Below are positions 9,121 to 17,923 of a DNA stretch of 64,000 nucleotides, piece by piece (within the stretch, counting starts at the first letter, position 1; each line of letters starts with the position of its first letter). Source of the DNA: Ohessyouella blattaphilus (GTDB taxonomy: Bacteria; Bacillota; Clostridia; Lachnospirales; Lachnospiraceae). The stretch covers positions 1 through 64,000 of the forward strand of contig NZ_JAMXOC010000011.1 in the NCBI RefSeq assembly GCF_024721265.1, read 5' to 3'. The translations under genes were made by a program, and so were the position numbers. The notes under the pieces are model-generated. The model ran no database searches, was not told the origin of the DNA, and saw nothing but the letters and a program-made list of their open reading frames with translations.

Positions 9121-9290
9121 TTAATTGTAAGTCGAGAGGTTAATTGTAAGTTGAGATGCTATTTTGTAATACGAAAAGCAATCTTTGTAATCAAGATGTA
9201 AAGTTTTGTAAACGAAAAGCCACTTTTGTAACTGAAACGTAGAGTCTTGTAGCCCAAATGCCACCTTTGTAGCCCAAATGCAGTTTGATT
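9121..9290. repeat. Eight helically phased TTGTA repeats at the transposase end
   Basis: TTGTA recurs at 9125, 9144, 9164, 9185, 9206, 9226, 9247 and 9267, a period of 19-21 bp or about two helical turns. The two copies nearest the transposase share the longer core TTGTAGCCCAAATGC; the others have drifted. The array lies at the 3' end of the IS30-type transposase remnant. Regular phased sites like this are typical of multi-subunit transposase or repressor binding. Confidence 0.7.
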
Positions 9291-10270
9291 TTCAGCTTTT
9301 TGAACTGTATTATAATAATTGTAAGCATGTCAAAGGGAGGTCGACTCCCTCTCGATTTTTTTGTAATCGGAGAATCCACCCCTTCATTCCTTAATAGATG
9401 ATTGGTTGGCGGCATGTTCATAATTATTTTTTTGAGAAGTGTAGATCTTAACATGATGTCTCCAGGTGCGACTGGCGAACATCCGATTTTTTGAAGAACC
9501 TCTTCTCCATGATAAAAGCTGAATGTTTCGTAGGGACTACGATTATTCAGCTTTTTTCTTTTATAAGAATTGATATGACTCATCATCAGAGTCACATCTT
9601 CCTGCGTCAATTGGTCAAAACTTGTACCTTTGGGAAATACTCTTCTGATTAACTCATGATTGACTTCGCAAGCTCCTTTTTGATATGAGCTTCCGGCATC
9701 ACAATAATAGACTCTTGTTCGTAGTGGCGGAAGCGTATTACGATATTCAATCCCTTTCGGATTCGAGAATTCACTTTCGTTATCTGTAAGCACTACTTGG
9801 AAAAGATTTTTAAACACTTTAGGTTCAAGATCAGTATTTAGATAATTTATGATATTTGTTACCGATTTAGAAGTATTTGCATCTCTAAGAAATACCAACA
9901 TAAGACTGCACTCTACAAAGTGTATTGTTAATAAGCACTTGCCACCTTTGCGGCTAATAACAGAGTCCATCTGCACGACTGGAGTATCCGGATTCTTTTT
10001 CATATAGGAAGTAAAAGCTTCTTAATTTCGGCCAATCCGGGAGCCTTTATCTACTTTGAATTCCGGTTTTTTATACCTTGCGCGAAATGAGACTTTTCTT
10101 GGAAGGTCGATATTTCTCACATCCAACATGCATGCATCTATATAGTTATATATAGTTTTTTCGCAACACATAAGCTCATCTGCACGATTAATATAAATCT
10201 GATTTACAGACTGCCCTTTTTGAATAAGAGGTGAGATGATTTTGTTGAGACGATTAACGTGGTCTTCGTA
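9191..10270 (-). pseudogene. Decayed IS30-family transposase
   Basis: A remnant of an IS30-type DDE transposase. The catalytic part is open from 10003 downward: VVQMDSV carries the first Asp, LTDNESEF the second, and the segment around GACEVNHELIRR the Glu. The matching upstream part, from 10270, reads YEDHVNRLNKIISPLIQKGQ and continues to RIGRN, where an in-frame TAA (10022-10024) interrupts it before EAFTSYMKKNPDTP. Further upstream the frame is lost and no intact N-terminus remains. The open frame also runs into the repeat array at its 3' end, so the original stop is probably lost. The element sits between the two defence systems and is likely inactive, a trace of how the cargo block was assembled. 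Confidence 0.8.
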
Positions 10271-10921
10271 AATTCAAGCGTAAATTTAAACAAGCTGTAA
10301 CCTTTAGATGCAATGAAAGTGTCAAATTCCTCTGCAACTCCTTGCTCATCATCGAAACCAAAAGGCAACAGGATGCAAACCTCTACGCTACGGCACAAGA
10401 AGCTTTTTCCTAGAGTAATCTACATTCCACCTCCGTCATTTTATGCTGGAGGCAAGGGTGTTTTTTTTGGGGGGGGTGTGAACTGTAACTCGGAGATTGG
10501 ATCTTTAATTGCACTTTGGAAAAATTTTATAATCGCACAATCCTTTTAACAAGTTCGCCGCTTCTTTTCTAACCACTTTTTCTAACCACTCATTTATTTC
10601 TGCACTATCCACACCATCATTATATACCCAACTCTCATTTTCTGTATTATGTGAAGAATCTCAATATGCCTTTAATATTCCATGCATAATATGGCGACAA
10701 TGATTTTAATGCAATCAAATTTTCCCCGTATAGCATAATTGGTCAATTCAACGATTAGGGACTAAAGTAGAGGATAGAACAAATTCACATCACATTGAGT
10801 TTCCACATTTTTTTCATGAAACATTATTTTTATTGATTTGTTATTAACAACTTTCAGAAAACACTAGTTACTGAAAAGTACTTGCCACTTACACAATAAC
10901 CCGCTACTTTAGGCTTTAAAC
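10271..10921. other. Non-coding or decayed DNA between defence systems
   Basis: No supported gene. The part next to the transposase probably holds its broken N-terminus: a minus-strand frame at 10204-10398 is open but resembles nothing I know. A T-run followed by a run of G lies near 10458-10475. The rest is AT-rich and full of stops. Confidence 0.5.
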
Positions 10922-11512
10922 TTAAAAGCCCCTTTGTTTACGTCTTCTCATATCTTCCTCATACGCCAACAAAATCCGCTGATACTCCGATGGATCATCA
11001 TTCTCGCAATCCAATTTGATTATTCGATCAACGCTATGCTTTAACCGCTCTGGATTGTACCACGGCTCCTTTATAGTAAGATATACAATTTTTTTTGTTT
11101 TTTGACGTTTTGCCATCTCCTCAAGCTCTCGAATCTCTTCTTCACTTTCAGTAACACTTTGTATTGGCCATACAATTATAAAATCAAATTCGTAATTATT
11201 ATATTTATTAGCACAGTCTTTGGTAGATAAATTATCGAAAAAGATAGTGAGATTCGACAATTTCATCCCTTCTCCATATTTTTTTGGGACTTTTAATTTA
11301 TAGATGCCTGCCCAGTGAAAGAAATCTTCCATCCCATTTTTTGTCGTATGGATTAACAATATTAAACCTTTTAAATTCCCCTGTGCATTCAATGCTTTGA
11401 GTAATGATAAGTGTTTTTCTTCATCTGCAATACCACACAGCAACAAATTCTTTTCTGTTTCATTGTTTAAAAAATCCACGATATGCTCATACGCTTTTTT
11501 CACATCAGACAT
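10922..11512 (-). CDS. Unknown third gene of a Gabija-like operon
   Basis: A 196-residue protein that I do not recognise. It follows the OLD nuclease and helicase genes after a 60-base gap, in the same direction. I chose the ATG at 11510-11512 because GGAGG lies five bases upstream. It alternates strands and helices like a Rossmann or degenerate P-loop fold: NLLLCGIADEEKHLSLLKAL, then LKGLILLIHT, then FDFIIVWPI and KKIVYLTIKEP. I see no Walker A glycines or other catalytic signature. The C-terminus is charged and basic (MRRRKQRGF). No signal peptide or membrane segment is present. It could be a sensor, regulator or immunity-like partner of the system, or an unrelated neighbour. Standard Gabija has only two genes. 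Confidence 0.65.
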   Translation of the reverse strand: MSDVKKAYEHIVDFLNNETEKNLLLCGIADEEKHLSLLKALNAQGNLKGLILLIHTTKNGMEDFFHWAGIYKLKVPKKYGEGMKLSNLTIFFDNLSTKDCANKYNNYEFDFIIVWPIQSVTESEEEIRELEEMAKRQKTKKIVYLTIKEPWYNPERLKHSVDRIIKLDCENDDPSEYQRILLAYEEDMRRRKQRGF

Positions 11513-11572
11513 ACTATCCTCCATTTGTTCCAGAATTAATATTATACAAAAATTCTGCTCTATTTGTTCATA

Positions 11573-13435
11573 TCATATGCTCATAATCTCACCCTCTACA
11601 AACCAATTATTTGAAATTGCGGTACTACTAACCGCTTCAATATCATTAGTATAGGCGACTACTGCTAGACTTTCCTGGGCCCGAGTACATGCAACATATA
11701 ATAATCGTGTAGTTCTCATAATGCTCGTGTCTTTTCCTTCACGTTCATTTTTTTTATCTGTATCTGTTTTTTCTTTTGCACCAAAAACTTTTTCATAACT
11801 AAAAAGAAACCCACGTGCTTCGGTATCGTCTAAGATAACCATAACTCGAGGAAATTCAAGTCCCTTTACTCCTTGATGTGTGGCAAATTGGGTATTATCA
11901 GTTGCGTAGGAATAATACCTTTCTAATTCGTCAAAAGGTACTTCTAACGCTTTACGTAAAGCGGTAATCTTTGCACTTTCTCCCTCTATAAACTCTGCCA
12001 AAATATCATCTACTCGTTTATCTAGCTCAAATAAACCTGTTTCTTTTATTGATTTTAATATATTCAAACAAGATGGTATGCTCTCATTTTCCCATAGGGT
12101 CATTAGTTCTTGAACTGCATTTTCAGCTTTCTGTAATAATATCGTCTGATCTTCTCGTTCGGCTGCAAATGTTTTTTTGTTCAATAACGGTGAATGTCGT
12201 CTCACAATTCTAGAAACTTCAAAATCATTACTACTTTGATAGGCAATAACTAGAGGTGATATCACCTTTGCTAAAAAAGACAATTCAGAAATTGATCCAT
12301 CACGTAAAGATGTATCAAAGTACCCTGAACTGTTTAACGGTTCATACAAACTATTAAAGCCAAACCTACTTGCTGCCATATGATGTTCTAAAATCAGGCT
12401 TTTATACTCCGATTCATTATGCCAACTTGCATCACCAGTTTCTTCTGCCATAATCTTGGCAACGCGTCGTTCGACCTCTTCTTTATCCGAAGACGGTAAG
12501 GCGATAAACAAACGAACTGTACCCTTGCTTGCATCAGAACGAGCTTTTTGCCGCTGTCCATCAATCGTTCCTCGCACCGTGTTTGCTAATTCCACAATAC
12601 GAATAGCACTACGATGATTCATGATTTTTTCTGGTTTCTCCCATTCTTCTGGAATACAATTTGATAAATCATCTTTGCCATCTGTATAAATTCTCTGCAT
12701 TGTATCACCAAACATTCCTACTTGAAATGTGCTTTTATGTTTTTCATATACTATGAACAATGCATCTATCAATTCTTTTTTTGTATCTTGACTTTCATCA
12801 ATCAATAGTATTGGATATTTTCCCGTCAGAATTTTCTGCATAGTATCTTCCGTTGCAATAAATTCTGCTCCCATTTTTATGACTTCGCTGTGGTTTAGAG
12901 AATCATAACCTACATTTTCTCCATTAGGATTATATGAGAACCGTTTCACATTTTTCAATTTGAATAGACGATCTTTTTTGCGCTTAATATCTGCAAGTCT
13001 TTTTTCAGCAGCTATGCCACCACGTCCTTTACTTTGCTTATCTTCAATTTTTGCAATTTCTTCAGTTAACGAATAAATAACCCATTCTTTAATGTCCTTC
13101 TGATAACTTTTGACAAGTTCCCACAAAAAACTATGTATTGTAGACACTGCGAAAATAGGCTTATATCGCAAGCGTCTAGATATTTCTTCGCAAGCAACAT
13201 TAGTATAAGTTATAACTGCAATCTGTTTAGCATTGGCTGATAATACTGCTCCCTTTTCCTTGTCCAAAAATGAAAGCGCATTAATTAGACTCCTTGTTTT
13301 TCCCGATCCGGCTCCAGCAAACATAAAAAAGCTTCTGGGATTTTCTTCGGAAAAACACTTCTTTATCTCCTCATCCACATGATCATCTACATGATCATCC
13401 AACAACTGTTCCTCGTCACATATGCTTTTAGACAT
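11573..13435 (-). CDS. gajB-like: UvrD/Rep-like helicase, Gabija GajB-like
   Basis: A 620-residue superfamily 1 helicase. The Walker A motif is GAGSGKT at 41-47, motif Ia is ITYTN near 75-79, the Walker B motif is LLIDESQD with DESQD at 213-217, and motif VI is RLLYVACTRAQ near the C-terminus. Pairs of an OLD-type nuclease and a UvrD-type helicase define the Gabija anti-phage system, in which the helicase works with the nuclease after phage DNA or nucleotide depletion is sensed. The gene overlaps the end of the OLD gene by eight bases (ATGTCTAA), indicating coupling. It is longer than the roughly 500 residues I know for GajB, with extra sequence between motifs I and II rich in Lys and Arg (about 125-165). 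Confidence 0.85.
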   Translation of the reverse strand: MSKSICDEEQLLDDHVDDHVDEEIKKCFSEENPRSFFMFAGAGSGKTRSLINALSFLDKEKGAVLSANAKQIAVITYTNVACEEISRRLRYKPIFAVSTIHSFLWELVKSYQKDIKEWVIYSLTEEIAKIEDKQSKGRGGIAAEKRLADIKRKKDRLFKLKNVKRFSYNPNGENVGYDSLNHSEVIKMGAEFIATEDTMQKILTGKYPILLIDESQDTKKELIDALFIVYEKHKSTFQVGMFGDTMQRIYTDGKDDLSNCIPEEWEKPEKIMNHRSAIRIVELANTVRGTIDGQRQKARSDASKGTVRLFIALPSSDKEEVERRVAKIMAEETGDASWHNESEYKSLILEHHMAASRFGFNSLYEPLNSSGYFDTSLRDGSISELSFLAKVISPLVIAYQSSNDFEVSRIVRRHSPLLNKKTFAAEREDQTILLQKAENAVQELMTLWENESIPSCLNILKSIKETGLFELDKRVDDILAEFIEGESAKITALRKALEVPFDELERYYSYATDNTQFATHQGVKGLEFPRVMVILDDTEARGFLFSYEKVFGAKEKTDTDKKNEREGKDTSIMRTTRLLYVACTRAQESLAVVAYTNDIEAVSSTAISNNWFVEGEIMSI

Positions 13436-15641
13436 TAACCTCTCCCTCCGGACGCAACAAACTCTGTAACCATTCTAATCCTTCAGCAATATAAGAAGGA
13501 ATTGTAATCTCTTTAGGGTCAATATCATAAATAACATCTAGTGCAAATTCCGCTTTTTGATCTGATTTTCCCTCACGTAATAGTTTATATATCTTTTCAT
13601 GAACATCGTCAAACGAATCTGATTCCGCAATCGAGTCATGCACATTTTTCACAAGACTTCCTTTGTCAGTAGTTTTAATATTTTTAAAAAGTTCATAGTT
13701 AGTATAAACCAAGCAATCTTCAAAGGTGCTTGATAATGCTTCTACTAGACTACCGTTAAAATCTATCATTACTGGCGTTTGATAAGCAATGCGAATTGCA
13801 TGTGCATAAGGTGTTGCATATGCAAACACCTTGCTTTCTATCGGTATATCAAGCAATTCATCCAGTTTTATCTCTTTAATCAACCACTTGGTGATAGAAT
13901 AATTTCCACTTATCAGTTCTTTATTGCGCTGAGGACGGGCCGCTTTATGATGACCATCCTTTTCGGCTGCATCTAAATCAGCAATTACTAATGTGGGCAA
14001 ACACAATTTCTCAATAAGTGGGCTTAGACGATGTGAATGTTTGCCATTAATATTAAGAATAGAGATATATCTTTGATATAGTTCAGGATATTCATTACGG
14101 ATAAAATGGGGTAGCAGCATACTTTCGGCCGAACCTTCAACTAATATAGCTGCATCCGCAAAAAACAGATCACAATGAGTCGTTTGTAAATAGCGAGTAA
14201 CAAATTTGCTCGTCTCACTTTCTTTCCCAAAAACCTCTGAAAGATTAATAACTTTAGCTGTTGCCACATTATATTCGACTGATTCTGATAATCGCTTAAA
14301 GTAACGCAAATCTGCAAAATCGACTTCACGGGCAATATGGCTAGAGTGTGTACTAATTACAAGCTGCGTACTAAAGTTTGGATTCTTCTTAAGAAACACA
14401 TGGTTCTTTAGTACAGAGTATGCTTTACGGATAAATACTTGCTGTACCTGCATATGCAAATGAGCTTCTGGTTCTTCAACTAAAACCAAATGTAAAGGCT
14501 CAATTACTACATTGGTATCTTCATGTGCTTGTTTTGCTTTCCCCTCTCGCATCCAATCATCTCTAAATCGCATAAGATCAAAAACCATCGAAATCAGATT
14601 TTGATAGCCAAGGCCATTATACTTTTCCGGCAATTTCAGAGTTTCATCATTTTTACTGAGTGCATATTGTATAGCCGAATCATGCCTAAGTGTTTCACTT
14701 GTATTTACTTTAGTAGCAAGTGTAATTTTCGGATCGGCAACTCCTGGGTATCCTAACCTTTCCAGCTCTTGAATCGCCGGAGCAAATTTATCCTCCAAAT
14801 TTTTATCAAAGGCTTTTCGGGCTGCTTCTGTAACCTCCAATATTTCTAAATCCTCTGGTAAAGGGGCCTTTTCAGGATCCAAATGTTTATCATAATAACT
14901 GCGCATCTGTGCAGATAATTGTCTTCCACCCTTGTCCTCTCCACCTGAAACATCTGGATCTGTAAATCCACGCTGCGCACTAATTATATCTACTCGAATT
15001 ATTCCTTTTAAAGGATTATCTGTAAAACATTCCATTTCAAATGATGTCGGTTGTGGTAATTCAATCTCATACTTAGCCGGATCCAGAATATATGACTTTA
15101 TAGCAAAATATGTGGTCAATTTTCTTTCTACAAACTCACATAAATCTTTCGGAAATAGATTAATAGTTGTACTACCACTTGGTTTAGCCATTTCGGTCAT
15201 TCGCGCTGCCGAATACGCTTCTCTATAATCTACAAAAAGCTGTGTGATATCTCTCGGTAAAAGTGCCAAACGAATCCCCAGTTTTCCACCAGGCCACTTT
15301 AATGTTGGAATGATATTAGCAACATAATGTATTTCATTTGGCAATACTTCTAACCAAATATCCATCTGGGGCATAACAGGCTCAAATTGTATCACGTCTT
15401 CAGGCATTTCGCATTCCGGTTCTTCCCACCCGCTTCCGATAGCATTGATTGCTGTACGATTGGAGACTGTAATGTCATTAAATACAAATCCACGCCCTGC
15501 TAAAAATTTACCAAGCGAATCCATTGCTGACGTTTTACCGCTATTATTAGCACCAACAAATAGCGTTGTTTCTTTACTGAAATCTATGTTACATTTCAGT
15601 AATTTGCGGAAATTTTGAATATGTACAGATGCAATTTTCAT
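13428..15641 (-). CDS. gajA-like: OLD-family ATPase-TOPRIM nuclease, Gabija GajA-like
   Basis: A 737-residue protein. It has an N-terminal ABC-type ATPase (Walker A GANNSGKT at 30-37, Walker B LVLVEEPE at 385-392, H-loop STHSSH near 430) and a C-terminal TOPRIM nuclease (Glu502 in LVEGSAE, the DLD pair at 555-557). This is the class 2 OLD layout found next to UvrD helicases, as in Gabija GajA, a DNA nickase controlled by nucleotide levels. I chose the ATG at 15639-15641 because GGAGGA lies just upstream. The protein is longer than the roughly 580 residues I recall for GajA, with a large region between Walker A and Walker B (about 50-380). It is the first gene of the three-gene cluster. Confidence 0.85.
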   Translation of the reverse strand: MKIASVHIQNFRKLLKCNIDFSKETTLFVGANNSGKTSAMDSLGKFLAGRGFVFNDITVSNRTAINAIGSGWEEPECEMPEDVIQFEPVMPQMDIWLEVLPNEIHYVANIIPTLKWPGGKLGIRLALLPRDITQLFVDYREAYSAARMTEMAKPSGSTTINLFPKDLCEFVERKLTTYFAIKSYILDPAKYEIELPQPTSFEMECFTDNPLKGIIRVDIISAQRGFTDPDVSGGEDKGGRQLSAQMRSYYDKHLDPEKAPLPEDLEILEVTEAARKAFDKNLEDKFAPAIQELERLGYPGVADPKITLATKVNTSETLRHDSAIQYALSKNDETLKLPEKYNGLGYQNLISMVFDLMRFRDDWMREGKAKQAHEDTNVVIEPLHLVLVEEPEAHLHMQVQQVFIRKAYSVLKNHVFLKKNPNFSTQLVISTHSSHIAREVDFADLRYFKRLSESVEYNVATAKVINLSEVFGKESETSKFVTRYLQTTHCDLFFADAAILVEGSAESMLLPHFIRNEYPELYQRYISILNINGKHSHRLSPLIEKLCLPTLVIADLDAAEKDGHHKAARPQRNKELISGNYSITKWLIKEIKLDELLDIPIESKVFAYATPYAHAIRIAYQTPVMIDFNGSLVEALSSTFEDCLVYTNYELFKNIKTTDKGSLVKNVHDSIAESDSFDDVHEKIYKLLREGKSDQKAEFALDVIYDIDPKEITIPSYIAEGLEWLQSLLRPEGEVNV

Positions 15642-16262
15642 TTGAGCTCCTCCATTGATGTATAAGATTATTCGTAACTGCTTCTCCAACGTCATCCATG
15701 TAATACCAAACAGAAGCCATACCTTAACCTTATGATTAGAATCTTGACTCCCTTCCCCTCGGGTTTACCTGTCCCTATTTTACATAATACTCGCTTAAGC
15801 TATTCTCCATTCCATGGGTGAGGTAATATTGAATTTTTCCCCAATTCTATCTTCATGCAATTTTCTCTTTTGTATTTTTCTATGAGCTCTAAGTGTTCTA
15901 CAGAATATGTCTTTATAGACAATTCTATATACGAATCTCTTCTCGGAATAATATCCTATTCGCTATATCTTTAATACTGTTCACCTCACCCGTTGCAATA
16001 AAATGAAATGTATCAGATCAAAATATATTTTTTAATAAAATTCAAATTTTCTATCAGATACGTCTTCATTAACTATCGCTCAAGAAACAACGTTTGCAAA
16101 ATCTTTCTGTTTCAGTTTACAGGAATATTATACAGCTATTCAGTACCACTAACAATAAAAACCGTAGTTACCTATTTTTTATGCTTAAATATTCAGTGAA
16201 CCAAAGCAAAGGAAATGGATAAACTTTCTCGGCTCTAAAATCAACTACATTCTTTTTCTCCT
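15642..16262. other. AT-rich spacer between transfer and defence modules
   Basis: I see no supportable gene. Short open stretches on the minus strand around 15800-15970 in two frames read like weak coding remnants, but neither has a clear start or known motif. The promoter of the OLD operon should lie near the right side of 15641. This stretch marks the border between the conjugation operon and the inserted cargo. Confidence 0.5.
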
Positions 16263-17879
16263 CTACCAATAACTCCCCACCTTATCACTCCTACCCACTC
16301 TTGACCTCCACTCTGGATGGAATTTAGTCGGATGCTTACTTGTGCCGTACCATGAATTCTTATCTACCACAAACTCCACCACACATGCACCATCCTTATG
16401 GCCGTATTCATTACATCCAAGGTCTCTTTGGTTTTTTATATCACCAATTACTGTTTTTATTACTTCTCCATTTGCTAATGTCCAATCAATATAATCACCC
16501 ACTTGGCCAAACTTTGTAGTGCAAGCAATTACGTAACGGCCGTCAATAATTCCAAACCCATCTTGATCAAATCTCATGCCTGCTGCTTCTCGTAGCTTAT
16601 ATTGACTAGAGCTTGGTGATGTAATGGTCTGCCATCCCATATAGCTATATACAGTTCCATAAGGCTCTGGAACTTCTATACTGCTAGCACTCTCCGGATA
16701 CTCAGGGCTGGCATACCCACTAATGCTTGAAGTGGTACTAGGATAAAAGTTATTGGTTACCTGACTAGCTGTATGATAAGGTCTTCCCGTTGACGGGCCA
16801 CTGTTTCCTTCAATCGTTTCTATTCGGTCGGTGTCCTCATCATAAGCAACTACAATACCGATATGGCTCATACCATTTTCAAAGTACACTAGATCTCCTG
16901 CCTTTGGTTTATAGCCACTTCCCTTAGAGTAATACAGTTCTTTTTCTTCATACCAATTCCTACTACTACGCACCGCCGCTGTCTTAGGAAAAATCTCCTG
17001 TTCAATGTAGTCACATTCATTAGCACACCAAGAAATGAAGATTGCACACCAGTCTGCTTGTACCTTGTACCAGTCTTTATACTTCTTCCCGCCGACATTC
17101 TTAGATGCGTTTGCATATTCCTGCCTTGCTACAAGAACAAACTCCTCCGCCCCACTTCTTCCACTCACCTGAGTGCCAATAAATGCCGTAATCACCGCCA
17201 CAAAAACAATTATACCGATAAGTATTGGAACCAGTATCATCGACGAGATGGTTGCAAATCCAGTAGCCAAGGTGGCTGCCACTGTTGTGACGCCTGCAGA
17301 TCTTGAATCCTTGTTTTCTGTGCTTCCCATTCTCTCTGGTTTTGTAACCGCCACCGAACTTATTGGCTTTTTCATCTCTGCCTCACTACCTGCAAGATGT
17401 TCCTTAAACTTAATCGCCCCCTTTTTCGCTAAATCCGCACTAGTCACCACTATGCCTACCCCTGTTCCTTTACTCGCCTCTTTTAGCGTAGTTTTTGATG
17501 CCTCACTTACCGTCTGCTTAATTCCAACCTGGGCTCCTATCTCTGCTTCTCTTGCAATCCCAGAATCTACCTGTTTTGTTGTATTACTTACACCTATCGT
17601 TACTGATTCCCTTTCTAAATACTGAGAGCGAGAATCTAACTTTAGGTATTGTTCCTTTTTTCGTTTACTTTGTCGATCCCATTTCCTAAGCTCTCTAGGA
17701 CTTAGTCGACTTCTTATTCCACCTTCCTGATATTCTTCCCTTTCTTTATCCGTTTCGTTCAAACTATTAAGGTTTCTATTAAGAGCACCACTGGCACTCT
17801 TTGATACTTTTAAAAAATCGGAAGCCACTTTCTCTTTTTCCACTTGCAACTTTGTATCTCTATCTACATTTACTTGCAT
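16263..17879 (-). CDS. Conjugation-associated CHAP cell-wall hydrolase
   Basis: A 538-residue exported wall enzyme that probably opens the peptidoglycan for the transfer channel. The first ~190 residues are charged and low-complexity, and a single membrane span follows (LVPILIGIIVFVAVITAF). A CHAP-type amidase/endopeptidase comes next: the catalytic Cys is in ADWCAIFISW (about 280), the His in SHIGIVV (about 337), and EGNSG follows. The last ~150 residues form a separate domain of unknown type. Unlike the Tn916-type enzyme, I see no muramidase domain. The ATG at 17877-17879 has GGAGG seven bases upstream. The gene follows virB4 across a hairpin terminator. Confidence 0.85.
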   Translation of the reverse strand: MQVNVDRDTKLQVEKEKVASDFLKVSKSASGALNRNLNSLNETDKEREEYQEGGIRSRLSPRELRKWDRQSKRKKEQYLKLDSRSQYLERESVTIGVSNTTKQVDSGIAREAEIGAQVGIKQTVSEASKTTLKEASKGTGVGIVVTSADLAKKGAIKFKEHLAGSEAEMKKPISSVAVTKPERMGSTENKDSRSAGVTTVAATLATGFATISSMILVPILIGIIVFVAVITAFIGTQVSGRSGAEEFVLVARQEYANASKNVGGKKYKDWYKVQADWCAIFISWCANECDYIEQEIFPKTAAVRSSRNWYEEKELYYSKGSGYKPKAGDLVYFENGMSHIGIVVAYDEDTDRIETIEGNSGPSTGRPYHTASQVTNNFYPSTTSSISGYASPEYPESASSIEVPEPYGTVYSYMGWQTITSPSSSQYKLREAAGMRFDQDGFGIIDGRYVIACTTKFGQVGDYIDWTLANGEVIKTVIGDIKNQRDLGCNEYGHKDGACVVEFVVDKNSWYGTSKHPTKFHPEWRSRVGRSDKVGSYW

Positions 17880-17894
17880 ATCCTTTCCTCCCAT

Positions 17895-17923
17895 TAAAAA
17901 AAGCCGCCAAATCTAGCGGCTTT
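17895..17923 (-). terminator. Hairpin terminator overlapping the virB4 stop
   Basis: On the minus strand AAAGCCGC pairs with GCGGCTTT across an eight-base loop (17900-17923), then a T-run. The TAG of virB4 (17913-17915) lies at the stem-loop boundary, so ribosomes finishing virB4 would cover the hairpin and could suppress it. Confidence 0.75.

Noticed and set aside
10204-10398. Minus-strand open frame upstream of the transposase remnant
   Set aside because: It overlaps the frame that holds the transposase N-terminus and has no recognisable protein features.
10455-10478. T-run followed by a G-run as a possible regulatory motif
   Set aside because: Only a single copy of homopolymers with no flanking dyad; more likely drift or an assembly-prone tract.
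15800-15970. Two short coding-like frames in the spacer
   Set aside because: Both frames are open over the same bases, neither has a start signal, and no family is recognised.
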